NCBI GenBank assembly: GCA_017513095.1 | Contig: JAFWDJ010000001.1 | Coordinates: 1-58,517, forward strand | DNA: 58,517 bases | DNA from: Clostridia bacterium | Lineage (GTDB): Bacteria > Bacillota > Clostridia > Oscillospirales > RGIG577 | Reading direction: 5' to 3' | Part shown: positions 7,571-16,434 of the stretch, in pieces | Layout of the letters: every line of letters starts with the position of its first letter | How positions within the stretch are numbered: the first letter of the stretch is position 1 | Translations under genes and position numbers: made by a program | The notes under the pieces: model-generated | What the model was told of the DNA's origin: nothing | What the model saw: the letters and a program-made list of their open reading frames with translations, nothing else | The model's database searches: none

Positions 7571-8611
7571 GTGAACGTAAATGCTGAAAATACCTTTGAT
7601 TTGCTTGAAGATTACATCGGATATATCACGGTCGTTAAGTCTTATTCGCCGAAGACCGTTTATGAATACAGACTTGATCTGACTCTCTTCTTTAAGTTCC
7701 TGAAAATGCGCTACGGTCTTGTCGACGCCGACGTCGAATTTGACGATATCGACATCACCGACGTTGACGCCGAATTTATAGGACGCATAAAAATCGAAGA
7801 CATCCAGCGCTTCGCAAAATACCTTGCAACCGAACGCGAGCACGTCATTCATTCAAAGACGCTCAAAGGAAATTCGTCGCGCGCGCTTTCAAGGCGGCTT
7901 TCGTGCATCAAGTCGTTTTTCAAATACCTTACGACCAAGCGCCATATATTGGATGAAAACCCCGCGGCCGGACTTGACCTTCCGAAGCACAAAAAATCGC
8001 TGCCGGTGCACCTTACGGTTAATGACAGCATGAAACTTCTGGAAAGCGTCGACGGCACGTTCAAGGAGCGCGACTACGCGATAATCACCCTATTCTTAAA
8101 CTGCGGCATGCGCCTTTCCGAACTTGTCGCGATTGACGTGTCCGACGTCAAGGACGACTCAATAATCATTACAGGCAAAGGAAACAAACAGCGCACGGCG
8201 TATCTCAACGAAGCATGCATAAACGCCTTGAACGACTATTATCCCAAGCGGCAGATACTTGCGGCGTCCGCGAAAAAACCTCACGACAGAGCCCTGTTTT
8301 TAAGCCGTCTTTCGCGCCGCATAAGCCCCAAGACCGTTCAGTGGATAGTTAAAAGCTATATCGAAAAAGCCGGCCTCGATTCGTCGAAATACTCCGTACA
8401 TAAGCTGCGTCACACGGCGGCGACGCTTATGTATCAATACGGCAACGTCGATCTTCGGACGCTGCAGACGCTTTTGGGTCACGAGCAGCTTTCCACGACC
8501 GAGATTTACACGCATGTTCACGAGGAAAGCTTAAAAAGCGCGGTAGATAAGAACCCGCTTGCCAAAGTAAAAAAGAAAGAAACAAAAAAGAAAGATGAAA
8601 ATGTGAAATAA
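7571..8611 (+). CDS. tyrosine recombinase, XerC/XerD type
   Basis: A 346-residue site-specific recombinase. The SAM-like N-terminal core-binding domain (residues 8-125) carries SYSPKTVYEYR. The catalytic domain shows all expected residues: R181 in CGMRLSELVA, K203 in GKGNK, H277 and R280 in HKLRH, H304 in LLGHEQLSTT and nucleophile Y313. GTG was chosen as start because GGGGAGG stands eight bases upstream; a TTG six codons earlier lies before that site. The Lys-rich tail is long. It could be the chromosome dimer resolvase of this organism, but the unusual inverted repeat upstream and a ~20-residue acidic insert after residue 50 leave other roles open. Confidence 0.9.
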   Translation: MNVNAENTFDLLEDYIGYITVVKSYSPKTVYEYRLDLTLFFKFLKMRYGLVDADVEFDDIDITDVDAEFIGRIKIEDIQRFAKYLATEREHVIHSKTLKGNSSRALSRRLSCIKSFFKYLTTKRHILDENPAAGLDLPKHKKSLPVHLTVNDSMKLLESVDGTFKERDYAIITLFLNCGMRLSELVAIDVSDVKDDSIIITGKGNKQRTAYLNEACINALNDYYPKRQILAASAKKPHDRALFLSRLSRRISPKTVQWIVKSYIEKAGLDSSKYSVHKLRHTAATLMYQYGNVDLRTLQTLLGHEQLSTTEIYTHVHEESLKSAVDKNPLAKVKKKETKKKDENVK

Positions 8612-8735
8612 TTAACGATAGCCGTGTAAAGCAAGAAAACGCCCGCAAAATCGTGATGCTTATTGCATTTTCCGCGGGTTTGGGGTTAAAAATCCTGGTT
8701 TTTCGGGCGCTCTTTCGGTAATTTGCGGCTCCGGA

Positions 8736-8775
8736 TAAAAAAATAAGACCTCCGTTCAAAAGATACGGAGGTCTT
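8736..8775 (-). terminator. terminator of the hydrolase operon
   Basis: Perfect 11-bp stem AAGACCTCCGT/ACGGAGGTCTT; on the minus strand it is followed by ATTTTTTTATCC. It stands 26 bases after the stop codon of the first hydrolase gene. A further imperfect GC-rich hairpin lies near 8645-8682. Confidence 0.88.
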
Positions 8776-8801
8776 CCCTGTTTTGTGAGATGATATGCCG
8801 T

Positions 8802-9665
8802 TTATTTGATGGGATATTTTGCTATATGCTCTTTTATAAGCTCGATGCACTCGTCCTCGTTTAATTCCATAAGCCAGTGCGTAGCGTTGAGCTCGTGGAA
8901 GGTGTACGGGCCCTTCATAAAGTCTGCGTTCTTCTCCGCTGCCGCGCGGCTTACGGCGATATCCTGATTGCCCCATACGAAGGTTACAGGAATATTTACC
9001 TCGGGCTTGTATTCCCAGTCGTTTTTTATCATAAGAAGCGCTCTGTACCAGTTTACTGCCGCGGTACGAGCCTCGGGCTGCGAGAATATCGTAAGATAAT
9101 CGTCGACGATCCTCTTATCGAAGCCTGCCCAATAGCCGCGAAGACGCTTATAATCGTCTGCCGCAAGCGAAGCCTCGGGCGCGTCGGGGGTCTGGAATTC
9201 TCTTATATAATGGCTTTTTGCGTGCTGCGTTTCGTCGTTTGCCATAGCCCAGAGGAACGCCGGATTATACGGGTTAGACATCGAGAAGAACGAATTTATC
9301 TTGTCTGCGTAAAGATTTACGAGCGCCCAACCGGTAGCTGCGCCCCAGTCGTGCGCTACAAGCTGGAATTTGCCCTTGCAGCCTACGGCCTCGGCAATTG
9401 CAGCCACGTCGTCCGCGATATATCTTACAACGTAATTCTCGTATCCCTTAGGACGCGCGCCGTCGGAGTAGCCGCGAAGATTGGGAGCTACGCAGCGGTA
9501 TCCCTTTTCGGCAAGCTGGACAATGAGCTTTTCCCAGACTATCGAGCTTTCCGGGAAGCCGTGAAGGCACATAACAAGCTCGCCGTCGTTGTCAAGTCCC
9601 GCGGTGCGGCATGTAAATTCAAAGCCGTTGGCCTTTATGATTTCTTTTTTCAGTGTGCTGCTCAT
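8802..9665 (-). CDS. alpha/beta hydrolase, epoxide hydrolase/dehalogenase-like (copy A)
   Basis: A 287-residue soluble alpha/beta hydrolase. It shows the oxyanion motif HGFPES, NLRGYSDGA, the nucleophile elbow HDWGAATGW (Asp nucleophile, so not a serine esterase), an acidic residue in WGNQD and the catalytic His in ATHWLM. The HGFP and HDWG motifs point to epoxide hydrolases or haloalkane/haloacetate dehalogenases. AAGGAGG precedes the ATG. The gene directly upstream on the same strand encodes a close paralogue. The substrate cannot be told from sequence. Confidence 0.88.
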   Translation of the reverse strand: MSSTLKKEIIKANGFEFTCRTAGLDNDGELVMCLHGFPESSIVWEKLIVQLAEKGYRCVAPNLRGYSDGARPKGYENYVVRYIADDVAAIAEAVGCKGKFQLVAHDWGAATGWALVNLYADKINSFFSMSNPYNPAFLWAMANDETQHAKSHYIREFQTPDAPEASLAADDYKRLRGYWAGFDKRIVDDYLTIFSQPEARTAAVNWYRALLMIKNDWEYKPEVNIPVTFVWGNQDIAVSRAAAEKNADFMKGPYTFHELNATHWLMELNEDECIELIKEHIAKYPIK

Positions 9666-9706
9666 GGGTATTTCCTCCTTGGATTATAAAGTTTCGTGTT
9701 TTGAAA

Positions 9707-9736
9707 TTATCCCCGCAGTGTTGACTGCGGGGATAA
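9707..9736 (-). terminator. stem-loop between the two hydrolase genes
   Basis: Perfect 13-bp stem TTATCCCCGCAGT/ACTGCGGGGATAA with a 4-base loop, 17 bases after the upstream gene's stop. The minus-strand tail is only TTTC, so termination may be partial, leaving the second gene expressed at a lower level. Confidence 0.5.
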
Positions 9737-9752
9737 AAATCTGTCCATAGTT

Positions 9753-10613
9753 TTATTTGATCGGGAACTTTGCGATATGCTCCATGATTATCTTGGAGCA
9801 TTCTTCCTCGTTGAACTGCATGAGCCAGTGGCCCGCGTTGAGCTCTACGAAATTGTAATAGCCCTTCATGAAGTCCTTAGTCTTTTCGGCGCCCGCTCTG
9901 CCGAGAGCGAGGTCGGTGTTGCCCCAGATGAACGTAACGGGAGCGTTTATTTCCTTGTACTCAAAGTCGTTCTCGATGGCGAACAGAGCTCTGTACCAGT
10001 TTACCGTTGCGGTACGTGCCTCGAGCTTTGAGAATATCGTAAGATAATCATCTATTACCTTCTGATCGAAGCCTGCCCAATAGCCGCGAAGACGCTTATA
10101 ATCATCGGCTGCGAGCGAAGCCTCGGGCGCGTCGGGAGCCTGGAATTCTCTTATGTAGTGGCTCTTCTTGTACTGCTCCTCGTCGTTTGCCAAAGCCCAC
10201 AAAAACGCCGGATTGTACGGAGTGGACATGGCAACGTAGGAATGAACGCGGTCGGGGTGGATATTGAGAGCAGCCCAGCCTACCGAACAGCCCCAGTCAT
10301 GGCCCACAAGGTGGAACTTGCCCTTGCAGCCTACCGCTTCGGCAAAGCCCACAACGTCGTCTGCCAAAGCGTGTACGGTATATGCCGCAAGCTCCTTCGG
10401 ACGCGCGCCGTCGGAATAGCCGCGCTGATTGGGCGCAAGGCAGCGATAGCCCTTTTCGGCCATCTTAACTATAAGATTCTCCCAAATTATCGAGCTTTCG
10501 GGGAAGCCGTGAAGGAAAATAACAAGCTCGCCGTCGTTGTCGAGACCTGCCGTGCGGCAAAGATACTCAAAACCGTTTGCTTTAATGATTTCTTTTTTTA
10601 ATGTGCTGCTCAT
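9753..10613 (-). CDS. alpha/beta hydrolase, epoxide hydrolase/dehalogenase-like (copy B)
   Basis: A 286-residue paralogue of the following gene; both open with MSSTLKKEIIKANGFE and share the cap-domain stretch from DAPEASLAAD through YWAGFD. Catalytic elements are HGFPES, HDWGCSVGW, WGNTD and AGHWLM. The copies differ mainly around the elbow (GCSVG against GAATG), in the segment after HPDRVHSYVAMS and near the C-terminus, where substrate choice could differ. AAGGAGG precedes the ATG. A tandem duplication is the simplest explanation. Confidence 0.88.
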   Translation of the reverse strand: MSSTLKKEIIKANGFEYLCRTAGLDNDGELVIFLHGFPESSIIWENLIVKMAEKGYRCLAPNQRGYSDGARPKELAAYTVHALADDVVGFAEAVGCKGKFHLVGHDWGCSVGWAALNIHPDRVHSYVAMSTPYNPAFLWALANDEEQYKKSHYIREFQAPDAPEASLAADDYKRLRGYWAGFDQKVIDDYLTIFSKLEARTATVNWYRALFAIENDFEYKEINAPVTFIWGNTDLALGRAGAEKTKDFMKGYYNFVELNAGHWLMQFNEEECSKIIMEHIAKFPIK

Positions 10614-10711
10614 GTTCTGTCCTCCTTAAATTATTATAATAATTCTAAGCATGATAATTATATACAAAATTATTCAACATTTCAAGGGGGATTTTCACAA
10701 AACGGCTAAAT

Positions 10712-11623
10712 TTAATTATCTGATTTGTCAATAATGGATTTTTCTTCATGCAGTTCATCTTCGGTCGGATTTTTGATGATAATATTCTGATAAGCGTAGG
10801 GTATCTCCACGCCCTCCGCGTCAAAGCGCTTTTTTATCTCATAGCGCATATCGCAGGCCGCGTTGTATCCCTCGCCGTACGTCTTTGTCCATATATACGC
10901 ACGCAGATCCACCGAGGACGCGCCGAAGTCTATCACTCGTACGACGACGCGCGGGACCTTTTTTGACATTTGCTCGGCCGTTCTTATGTCCCTGTAATCG
11001 GGATGCGCGCCTACGACCTCGGAAATAATCTTTATCGCCTTGTCGATATCCGCGTCGTAGCCGATGCCGACGTCGAGATATGTGCACGTGTTTTCGTCGG
11101 AATAATTGTAGTTTTCTATTATGGAGTTGCTCATAATGGAGTTGGGGATTATGAGCCTGTTGTTCTCGACCGTGCGTATAACGGTATGGCGCAGAGTGAT
11201 ATCCTCAACTATACCGGCAAGGTTTTTTGCCTCAATTCGCACTCTGTCGCCCACGGAAAACGGCTTGAAAACGGATATGAACATACCGTTTACGATATTG
11301 CTCATTGCCTCCTGCGCGGCAAAGCCCAAAACGAGCACGGCTATGCCGGAGCTTGCGAGCGCGGATATTGCAAACTGCTGAAGCGGCTTTATCTGCATTA
11401 CGATGCCGAATATGCCGAAAATAATTATTGCGGCGCGGATTATCTTTTCTAAAAAGATAATATGCGTCTTCGCTCTTTTGTTCTTGAGCTCGAGCCGGTT
11501 AAAGATATGGCGCACGACCTTATAAACTATTATCGTGGCAAGCGCGATAACTATTATGGCCAAAACGGTGCTTATTATTGGGTTGTGCTCAAGGTATTCC
11601 GATATCTGTGAAAAAATGTCCAT
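10712..11623 (-). CDS. mechanosensitive ion channel, MscS family
   Basis: A 303-residue inner-membrane protein with three membrane segments (about 18-38, 66-84, 88-112). The third has the MscS pore signature SGIAVLVLGFAAQEAMSNIVNGMFI, followed by the beta domain FKPFSVGDRVRIEAKNLAGIVEDITLRHTVI and the cytosolic alpha/beta cage. Such channels open under membrane tension and release osmolytes on hypo-osmotic shock. It begins 14 bases after the permease gene, with AAGAGGAA before the ATG, and probably shares its promoter. Confidence 0.93.
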   Translation of the reverse strand: MDIFSQISEYLEHNPIISTVLAIIVIALATIIVYKVVRHIFNRLELKNKRAKTHIIFLEKIIRAAIIIFGIFGIVMQIKPLQQFAISALASSGIAVLVLGFAAQEAMSNIVNGMFISVFKPFSVGDRVRIEAKNLAGIVEDITLRHTVIRTVENNRLIIPNSIMSNSIIENYNYSDENTCTYLDVGIGYDADIDKAIKIISEVVGAHPDYRDIRTAEQMSKKVPRVVVRVIDFGASSVDLRAYIWTKTYGEGYNAACDMRYEIKKRFDAEGVEIPYAYQNIIIKNPTEDELHEEKSIIDKSDN

Positions 11624-11636
11624 TTAAGCGTTCCTC

Positions 11637-12818
11637 TTAATTGTTCCTGCTTTCCGAATTTGTTTCGGAAGCGGTATTCTTATTGTCCCCTTCCCCCGCT
11701 GCCTCGGGAGAATCGCTTAAATTATGCTCCTTTAACACGCTCTCCTTAAAGCCGTCGAAAAGTCCCGCCTTGTACATATTGATAAGAAGTATCAGCGCGA
11801 TCGGGAAAATTATCATGCCGATAACGCCGAAGGTTTTAAGGCCGGCATACATACTGAGAAGCGTAAGCAGCGGATGAAGACCTATCTGAGAGCTTACTAT
11901 CTTGGGCTCTATAATCTGGCGCACCGTAAACAGTATTGCGTACATGGCGAGAAGCGACACGCCAAGCCTGTAATTCTGCATGGCGATATTGATAAGCCCC
12001 CACGGCAGAAGTACGGTGCCTACGCCGAATACGGGCAGCATATCGATAAAGGCTATCACGAGCGCAAGTATTACGACGTAGTTTAAACGCAGTATCGAAA
12101 AGCCGATGACAAGCTCGGTAAAAACTATGACGTACATTATAAGCTGGGCACGAACGTATCCCCAGATGGCGGAAACGAAGCTTCGCTTGGCCGTGACAAT
12201 GGCGGTGTGTATCTTTTCGGGCAGCGCGTGCTTGAGCCATTTGCTTATCATGTCGCGGTCTACGCTTAAAAAGAAGGTGGCGATAATGGTGAAGAATATA
12301 AAAATTATCGCGGAAGGCACGCTTATCACAATGGTGCCGACTCCCGACAGCGCCTTTATGACAAGCTGCTGCAGATTTGCCATGTCGAGTGATACGTTGT
12401 TTATAAAGCCGTTTATCGTTTCAACAACGTCGGGAGGCAGATTTGCAAGCAGCTCGTTGAGCTGAGCGGGTATGTTTTTAACAAAAGCGATGATATCGTT
12501 TGCGTAAGTCGGTATGAGCAGGATAAGATGCGATATTTCCGTTACTATTTTTGTTATTAAAATCGTGATGAGCGCGCCCGCTATAAGCAGCACGATTATT
12601 GCCGATACAGCCTGGGATACCTTTAAGGGCACCTTAAGCCTCTTGTTAAGAAGCCTCGACAGCGGCTTTGATATTGACGAAAATATGTACGCGATTATGA
12701 ACGGAAGAAGCCATAAAAGTATCTTCGGAGCCAAATAGTATACGAAAAGCAACGCCGCTATGAAAAGCAGCAAATAAACAAGGAACATTATGAAGTTTAC
12801 TTGTCTTTTTGAGAACAT
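11637..12818 (-). CDS. AI-2E family permease, YtvI-like
   Basis: A 393-residue polytopic membrane protein of the AI-2E transporter family: two N-terminal segments, a long extracytoplasmic region (residues ~95-150), then about five more segments with FIDMLPVFGVGTVLLPW and the family hallmark IEPKIVSSQIGLHPL. The closest form I know is the sporulation protein YtvI of Bacillus, which fits the spore-forming host, but the family also has general members. The hydrophilic tail is Asn/Glu-rich. The cotranscribed downstream gene encodes MscS. Confidence 0.85.
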   Translation of the reverse strand: MFSKRQVNFIMFLVYLLLFIAALLFVYYLAPKILLWLLPFIIAYIFSSISKPLSRLLNKRLKVPLKVSQAVSAIIVLLIAGALITILITKIVTEISHLILLIPTYANDIIAFVKNIPAQLNELLANLPPDVVETINGFINNVSLDMANLQQLVIKALSGVGTIVISVPSAIIFIFFTIIATFFLSVDRDMISKWLKHALPEKIHTAIVTAKRSFVSAIWGYVRAQLIMYVIVFTELVIGFSILRLNYVVILALVIAFIDMLPVFGVGTVLLPWGLINIAMQNYRLGVSLLAMYAILFTVRQIIEPKIVSSQIGLHPLLTLLSMYAGLKTFGVIGMIIFPIALILLINMYKAGLFDGFKESVLKEHNLSDSPEAAGEGDNKNTASETNSESRNN

Positions 12819-12875
12819 CGCTTGTTATCCGTTTCCGTTTGTATTTGAATTCTTTACTTTTCGGCTTATATCTTA

Positions 12876-12904
12876 ATTCTAATGTATAATAAAATCCTTG
12901 TCAA
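12876..12904 (-). promoter_or_regulatory. Sigma-A promoter for the permease-mscS operon
   Basis: Minus strand reads TTGACA, 17 bases, TAGAAT (6/6 and 5/6 matches). It lies about 60 bases before the permease start. The strong sigma-A match argues against purely mother-cell control. Confidence 0.8.
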
Positions 12905-13026
12905 TAAATTTCCAAATTTAAACAATAAATTTTTACTTATATCACGCCGGAATTTAAAAATAATTTGACGCGGCGCGCGCCATAATAAGCATATAAAAAC
13001 TTCGCGGCGCAAATTCGGGTGATTTT

Positions 13027-13731
13027 ATGGTAATAAGTCTTGTAAGGACTGTAATACTTTATATTCTCATAATCGCGGCACTCAGGCTTACGGGCAAGCG
13101 CCAGCTTGGCGAGCTTCAGCCCTCGGAGCTCGTGCTTTCTATAATGATCTCGGACCTTGCGTGCGTTCCGATGGCGAATACGGGCATCCCCCTGCTCGGG
13201 GGCATAATCCCGATGGTAGCCATAGTTTCCATGGAAATAATACTGTCGTTCATAATCTTAAAAAGCAATAAGGCACGGCGCTTTATAACGGGACAGCCCA
13301 GCATAATAATAAGCAAGGGCGTTGTAAATCAGCGTGAAATGGCGCGCCTTCGCATAAACATAGACGATCTCATGGAGGAGCTGCGGCAGAAGAACATAGT
13401 TTCCATAGAGGAAGTAAACTACGCAATACTTGAGACGACGGGAAAGCTTTCCGTGTTCCCGAGAAACGACCTTTACACGGTGCAGAGAAGCGACCTCAAT
13501 ATCGGCGTGGAAAAATACACTTCAATGCCCAGCCCGATAATCGCGGACGGAGAGCTTGACAGGCACAACTTAAAAAAGCTGGGATTTAACGAGGCGTGGC
13601 TAAAACGCACGCTTAAAAATAACGGCATCGCGTCACTTGGGGGCGTTTTATATATGACGGCCGATGAAAACGGGAAGGTATTTATCATAAAACGCGACAG
13701 ATCGGGAGGAAACGAAAATGAAAGCGCTTAG
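13027..13731 (+). CDS. DUF421 membrane protein (YetF/YdfS type)
   Basis: A 234-residue protein with three N-terminal membrane segments within residues 1-82, then a cytosolic alpha/beta domain with the family signature (TGKRQLGELQPSELVLSIMISDLA; later RLRINIDDLMEELRQKNI and EVNYAILETTGKLSVF). The family is widespread in spore formers, and some members are linked to spore or stress functions, but no biochemical role is settled. Its 3' end overlaps the DUF4363 gene by 14 bases, a common pairing. Confidence 0.9.
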   Translation: MVISLVRTVILYILIIAALRLTGKRQLGELQPSELVLSIMISDLACVPMANTGIPLLGGIIPMVAIVSMEIILSFIILKSNKARRFITGQPSIIISKGVVNQREMARLRINIDDLMEELRQKNIVSIEEVNYAILETTGKLSVFPRNDLYTVQRSDLNIGVEKYTSMPSPIIADGELDRHNLKKLGFNEAWLKRTLKNNGIASLGGVLYMTADENGKVFIIKRDRSGGNENESA

Positions 13732-14098
13732 CATCGGCATCGCAATGCTTATAGGCATAATGGCCGTTATATGGTACGGCGTATCTTATCTTCAAAGCTA
13801 CGCGGCCGATATCGAATGCGCGCTTGACGGCGTCTGCAGCGCTTATGACGCGGGAGATAAGCAGGCTGCGCTTGAAATGATAGGCGCACTTAAAGAAAGA
13901 GCCGACGGCGCACACGACATACTTTGCATGATGATAGATCACGCGCAGGTGGCGGAGGCGGACGCGTCCGTTTTACGCCTTGAGGAGCTTTGCATGGCCG
14001 ACGACGCGAAGGCCTTTCATACGGAATGCCGCATACTTGCCGCGCGGGTCAGAAATATGTATTTAAGCGAAAAGCTGAGCCTTGCAAACGTGCTGTAA
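13718..14098 (+). CDS. DUF4363-like protein
   Basis: A 126-residue protein with one N-terminal membrane anchor (residues 4-22) and a helical outer part. Length, topology and position directly after DUF421 fit the DUF4363 family, which is usually its neighbour. The RBS (GGGAGG) lies within the end of the upstream gene. Function unknown; a membrane partner of the DUF421 protein is plausible. Confidence 0.78.
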   Translation: MKALSIGIAMLIGIMAVIWYGVSYLQSYAADIECALDGVCSAYDAGDKQAALEMIGALKERADGAHDILCMMIDHAQVAEADASVLRLEELCMADDAKAFHTECRILAARVRNMYLSEKLSLANVL

Positions 14099-14103
14099 GA
14101 TAA

Positions 14104-14142
14104 AAAACAGGCTGATAAGACGTCGTCTTATCGGCCTGTTTT
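14104..14142. terminator. bidirectional terminator
   Basis: A 17-18-bp stem with one G-T wobble and a 3-base loop; the outer stem AAAACAGG/CCTGTTTT supplies T runs on both strands. It separates the DUF421/DUF4363 operon from the convergent nrdR gene. Confidence 0.9.
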
Positions 14143-14153
14143 GGGCTTATTGA

Positions 14154-14612
14154 TTATTTCTTGCTGTTTAGAATATTAAGAAGCTCACGCATGAACGTGT
14201 CGATATCCTTGAACTCCTTATATACGGAGGCGAAGCGCACATAGGCAACGTCGTCGATCTCCTTTAGCCTTTCCATTACAAGCTCGCCTATCTGCTTTGA
14301 GGTAACTTCTTTTTCCATGGAATTGTAAAGCTCGGCCTCTATGTCGTTTGCTATGCCCTCGAGCGTTGAAATGGATATGGGGCGCTTCTGACATGCATGA
14401 AGAAGACCGGTGAGCAGCTTCTGCTTGTCAAACGCCTCGCGCGATTTGTTTTTCTTTATGACCATAAGAGGAATGCGTTCGACCGTTTCATAAGTTGTAA
14501 AGCGCTTGCCGCACTTTAAGCATTCGCGCCTGCGCCGTATGCTTACGCTTTCGTCGGTGGGTCTGCTGTCTATAACTTTACTTTCGTAATACGAGCAATA
14601 TGGACATCTCAT
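14154..14612 (-). CDS. nrdR: transcriptional repressor NrdR
   Basis: A 152-residue regulator, the usual family length. It opens with the zinc ribbon MRCPYC-(x)[14 protein letters not shown] and continues with the ATP-cone domain ([40 protein letters not shown]). NrdR binds ATP/dATP and represses ribonucleotide reductase genes through NrdR boxes. The start is the ATG of MRCPYC, nine bases after AGGGG; an upstream TTG would add six residues not seen in the family. No reductase gene is in this window. Confidence 0.95.
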   Translation of the reverse strand: MRCPYCSYYESKVIDSRPTDESVSIRRRRECLKCGKRFTTYETVERIPLMVIKKNKSREAFDKQKLLTGLLHACQKRPISISTLEGIANDIEAELYNSMEKEVTSKQIGELVMERLKEIDDVAYVRFASVYKEFKDIDTFMRELLNILNSKK

Positions 14613-14724
14613 GGCAATGTTCCCCTTCAATTAGTTAATAATTATAAAATTATTATACCAACTTTGAAGAAGCGTTTCAACATAAAAACCGAAAAAAATA
14701 CAAAATATAGTGTGCTTTTTTTGA

Positions 14725-15027
14725 CTATTCGGAAATATGGTCGTAAACTATGTCGTAAAGCGTGCACGGGGTCACAAGTCCTTCGCAGAGCTTTCCCATA
14801 AGTCGGTCTATGTCTTCCCTGCTCTCGCATATCCCCTCAATTCTTTGCGACTCGGATTTTAGGTCTGAAAAGGGATACATCATCTCAATCTCGCATCCGT
14901 AAGCGGCCGCAGGAAAACCGTCGGACGAATTTTGTCTTGTGCCGATTATAACGTAGTAGTTAAGTACAGCCCGGCGCCCTTCGTCCGTATTGAGTGCGCG
15001 GCTTGAATATTTTATTCGTTTATACAT
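14725..15027 (-). CDS. small DUF6514-like protein
   Basis: A 100-residue soluble protein. It shows a YYVIIGTRQ strand, YGCEIEMM, an SxRxEGICESREDIDRLMGKLCEG segment and the C-terminal TLYDIVYDHI. This order recalls the small clostridial family I know as DUF6514. The ATG was preferred over a TTG three codons earlier because AGGGGAG lies eight bases before it. No function can be offered. Confidence 0.65.
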   Translation of the reverse strand: MYKRIKYSSRALNTDEGRRAVLNYYVIIGTRQNSSDGFPAAAYGCEIEMMYPFSDLKSESQRIEGICESREDIDRLMGKLCEGLVTPCTLYDIVYDHISE

Positions 15028-15478
15028 TCGGATCAACTCCCCTTTTTGTTTTTCGAGTGTAATTTTAACAAGAAGCCGCAGAAAAACAAGGGGTCATTTA
15101 TCGCATAATCCGCCAAAAAACTACACGTGCTTTTTATAATGAAGATAACGTGTGCGCTTTCTGTTATGTCAACGCTTTCTTATTGGAAATATGGGTTTTT
15201 CCGTCGAAAAAAGCAGATAAGTTTTTCGTAAGAACATGAGTAAAAAAGATTTTGTGAATGGCAAAAAAGAGGTCAGAATTGTCGATTGTCGAGCGTCAGC
15301 GTATGTTATACGGTAGAGAAGGCAATCGGCAATAGACGAAAACGCCGTAACCATTACGGTTACGGCGCAAAAGTTGGTTTGGAACAGTATGCCGAAATAA
15401 TTGCCTGGACAAATCTATGCACGCTGTTTTTTTACTTTTTAATAATTCATTTTCGTCGGTCTGGCCCTTTTTTGCAAT
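15028..15478. other. 450-bp intergenic stretch
   Basis: No reading frame here has a ribosome site or recognisable protein. AT-rich runs alternate with GC-rich patches. Apart from the hairpin at 15343-15367 I see no RNA gene or riboswitch. It is the longest gene-free stretch in the housekeeping part of the window. Confidence 0.6.
15343..15367 (-). terminator. hairpin downstream of secDF
   Basis: Perfect 10-bp stem CGCCGTAACC/GGTTACGGCG with a 5-base loop. On the minus strand TTTTCG follows, a weak T tract. It is about 110 bases after the secF stop codon. Confidence 0.6.
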
Positions 15479-16420
15479 TCACGCCTTTGCCCGCTTTGCT
15501 TTTGCCTTTACAGTGGGAGTCGAGCTTTTTCCGCTCTTGCTTTTGTTTTCAAGCATGAACCAGAAGTTGCCCGAAAGGAATACGGACGAATACGTGCCGC
15601 AGATGATGCCTATAACTATGGGCAGCGCGAAGTTCCTTATGGAATCAACGCCCATTATGCAAAGGAGCAGCACCATTACAAAGGTAGTCAGCGAGGTGAG
15701 TATCGAGCGGTTCATCGTCTGCCAGATGCTCGTGTTTACGACGTTCGCGAAGTTGTCGCGGGACATTGTCTTCTTGTTTTCGCGCACTCTGTCGAAGAGG
15801 ACAATCGTCGCGTTGATCGAGTAACCGACTATGGTGAGTATCGCCGCGATAAACGAGGTGTTTATCGGGATCGCGAACAGTATATAGAAGGTCAGAACGA
15901 CGAGCACGTCGTGCACGAGGCAGATTATCGCGGAAAGGCCCGATTTAAAGCTGAATCGTATCGTAATGTATATGAGCATTAAAACGACCGCGACTATGAC
16001 CGATATGAGAGCCGCACGGCTCATATCGGCGCCGACCGAGGGCGATACGTTGTCGACCGAGTAGCGGTCAGCCACGGTAAGCCCGAATTCGGCCGCGATG
16101 GCGTCGAACGCCGCGTCACGCGTTTCGCTGGAGAGCTCCTTCGACTTTATGATGATCTCCTGACGCTCGCTGCCGGTTATCTGGATGCTGGAGGCAGCCT
16201 CGCCCGTCACGTCGATCATTATATCGTTGAGCTTTGATATATCCTGATCGGTTATTTCCTTATGGAGGTTATACTGCTGGGTAGTACCGCCGGTGAAGTC
16301 GATATCGAGATTAAATCCGCGAACGAAAAATCCGATAAGACCGGCTACTATTATTACAAGTGAGATGATAAGAAAAACCTTTCTTTTTCCTACTATATCA
16401 ATAAGTATTTTTGTATCCAT
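15479..16420 (-). CDS. secF: protein translocase subunit SecF
   Basis: A 313-residue membrane protein: first segment at residues 13-33, NLDIDFTGGTTQQY (the SecD/F D1-type motif), an extracytoplasmic P1 domain, then five membrane segments with VGYSINATIVLFDRVREN near the end. SecDF uses the ion gradient to pull exported proteins outward after SecA/SecYEG. It begins 14 bases after secD. The Lys-rich tail (TVKAKAKRAKA) is cytosolic. Confidence 0.95.
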   Translation of the reverse strand: MDTKILIDIVGKRKVFLIISLVIIVAGLIGFFVRGFNLDIDFTGGTTQQYNLHKEITDQDISKLNDIMIDVTGEAASSIQITGSERQEIIIKSKELSSETRDAAFDAIAAEFGLTVADRYSVDNVSPSVGADMSRAALISVIVAVVLMLIYITIRFSFKSGLSAIICLVHDVLVVLTFYILFAIPINTSFIAAILTIVGYSINATIVLFDRVRENKKTMSRDNFANVVNTSIWQTMNRSILTSLTTFVMVLLLCIMGVDSIRNFALPIVIGIICGTYSSVFLSGNFWFMLENKSKSGKSSTPTVKAKAKRAKA

Positions 16421-16434
16421 TCTAAATCCCTCCT

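Noticed and set aside
12960-13026. Promoter TTGACG for the DUF421 gene
   Set aside because: The -35 is good but no -10 stands at 16-18 bases; the possible boxes lie at 12 or 19-20 bases, so it was not listed.
15169-15354. A 61-codon minus-strand frame in the gap upstream of secF's terminator
   Set aside because: No ribosome site and no protein-like pattern; it includes the hairpin at 15343-15367.
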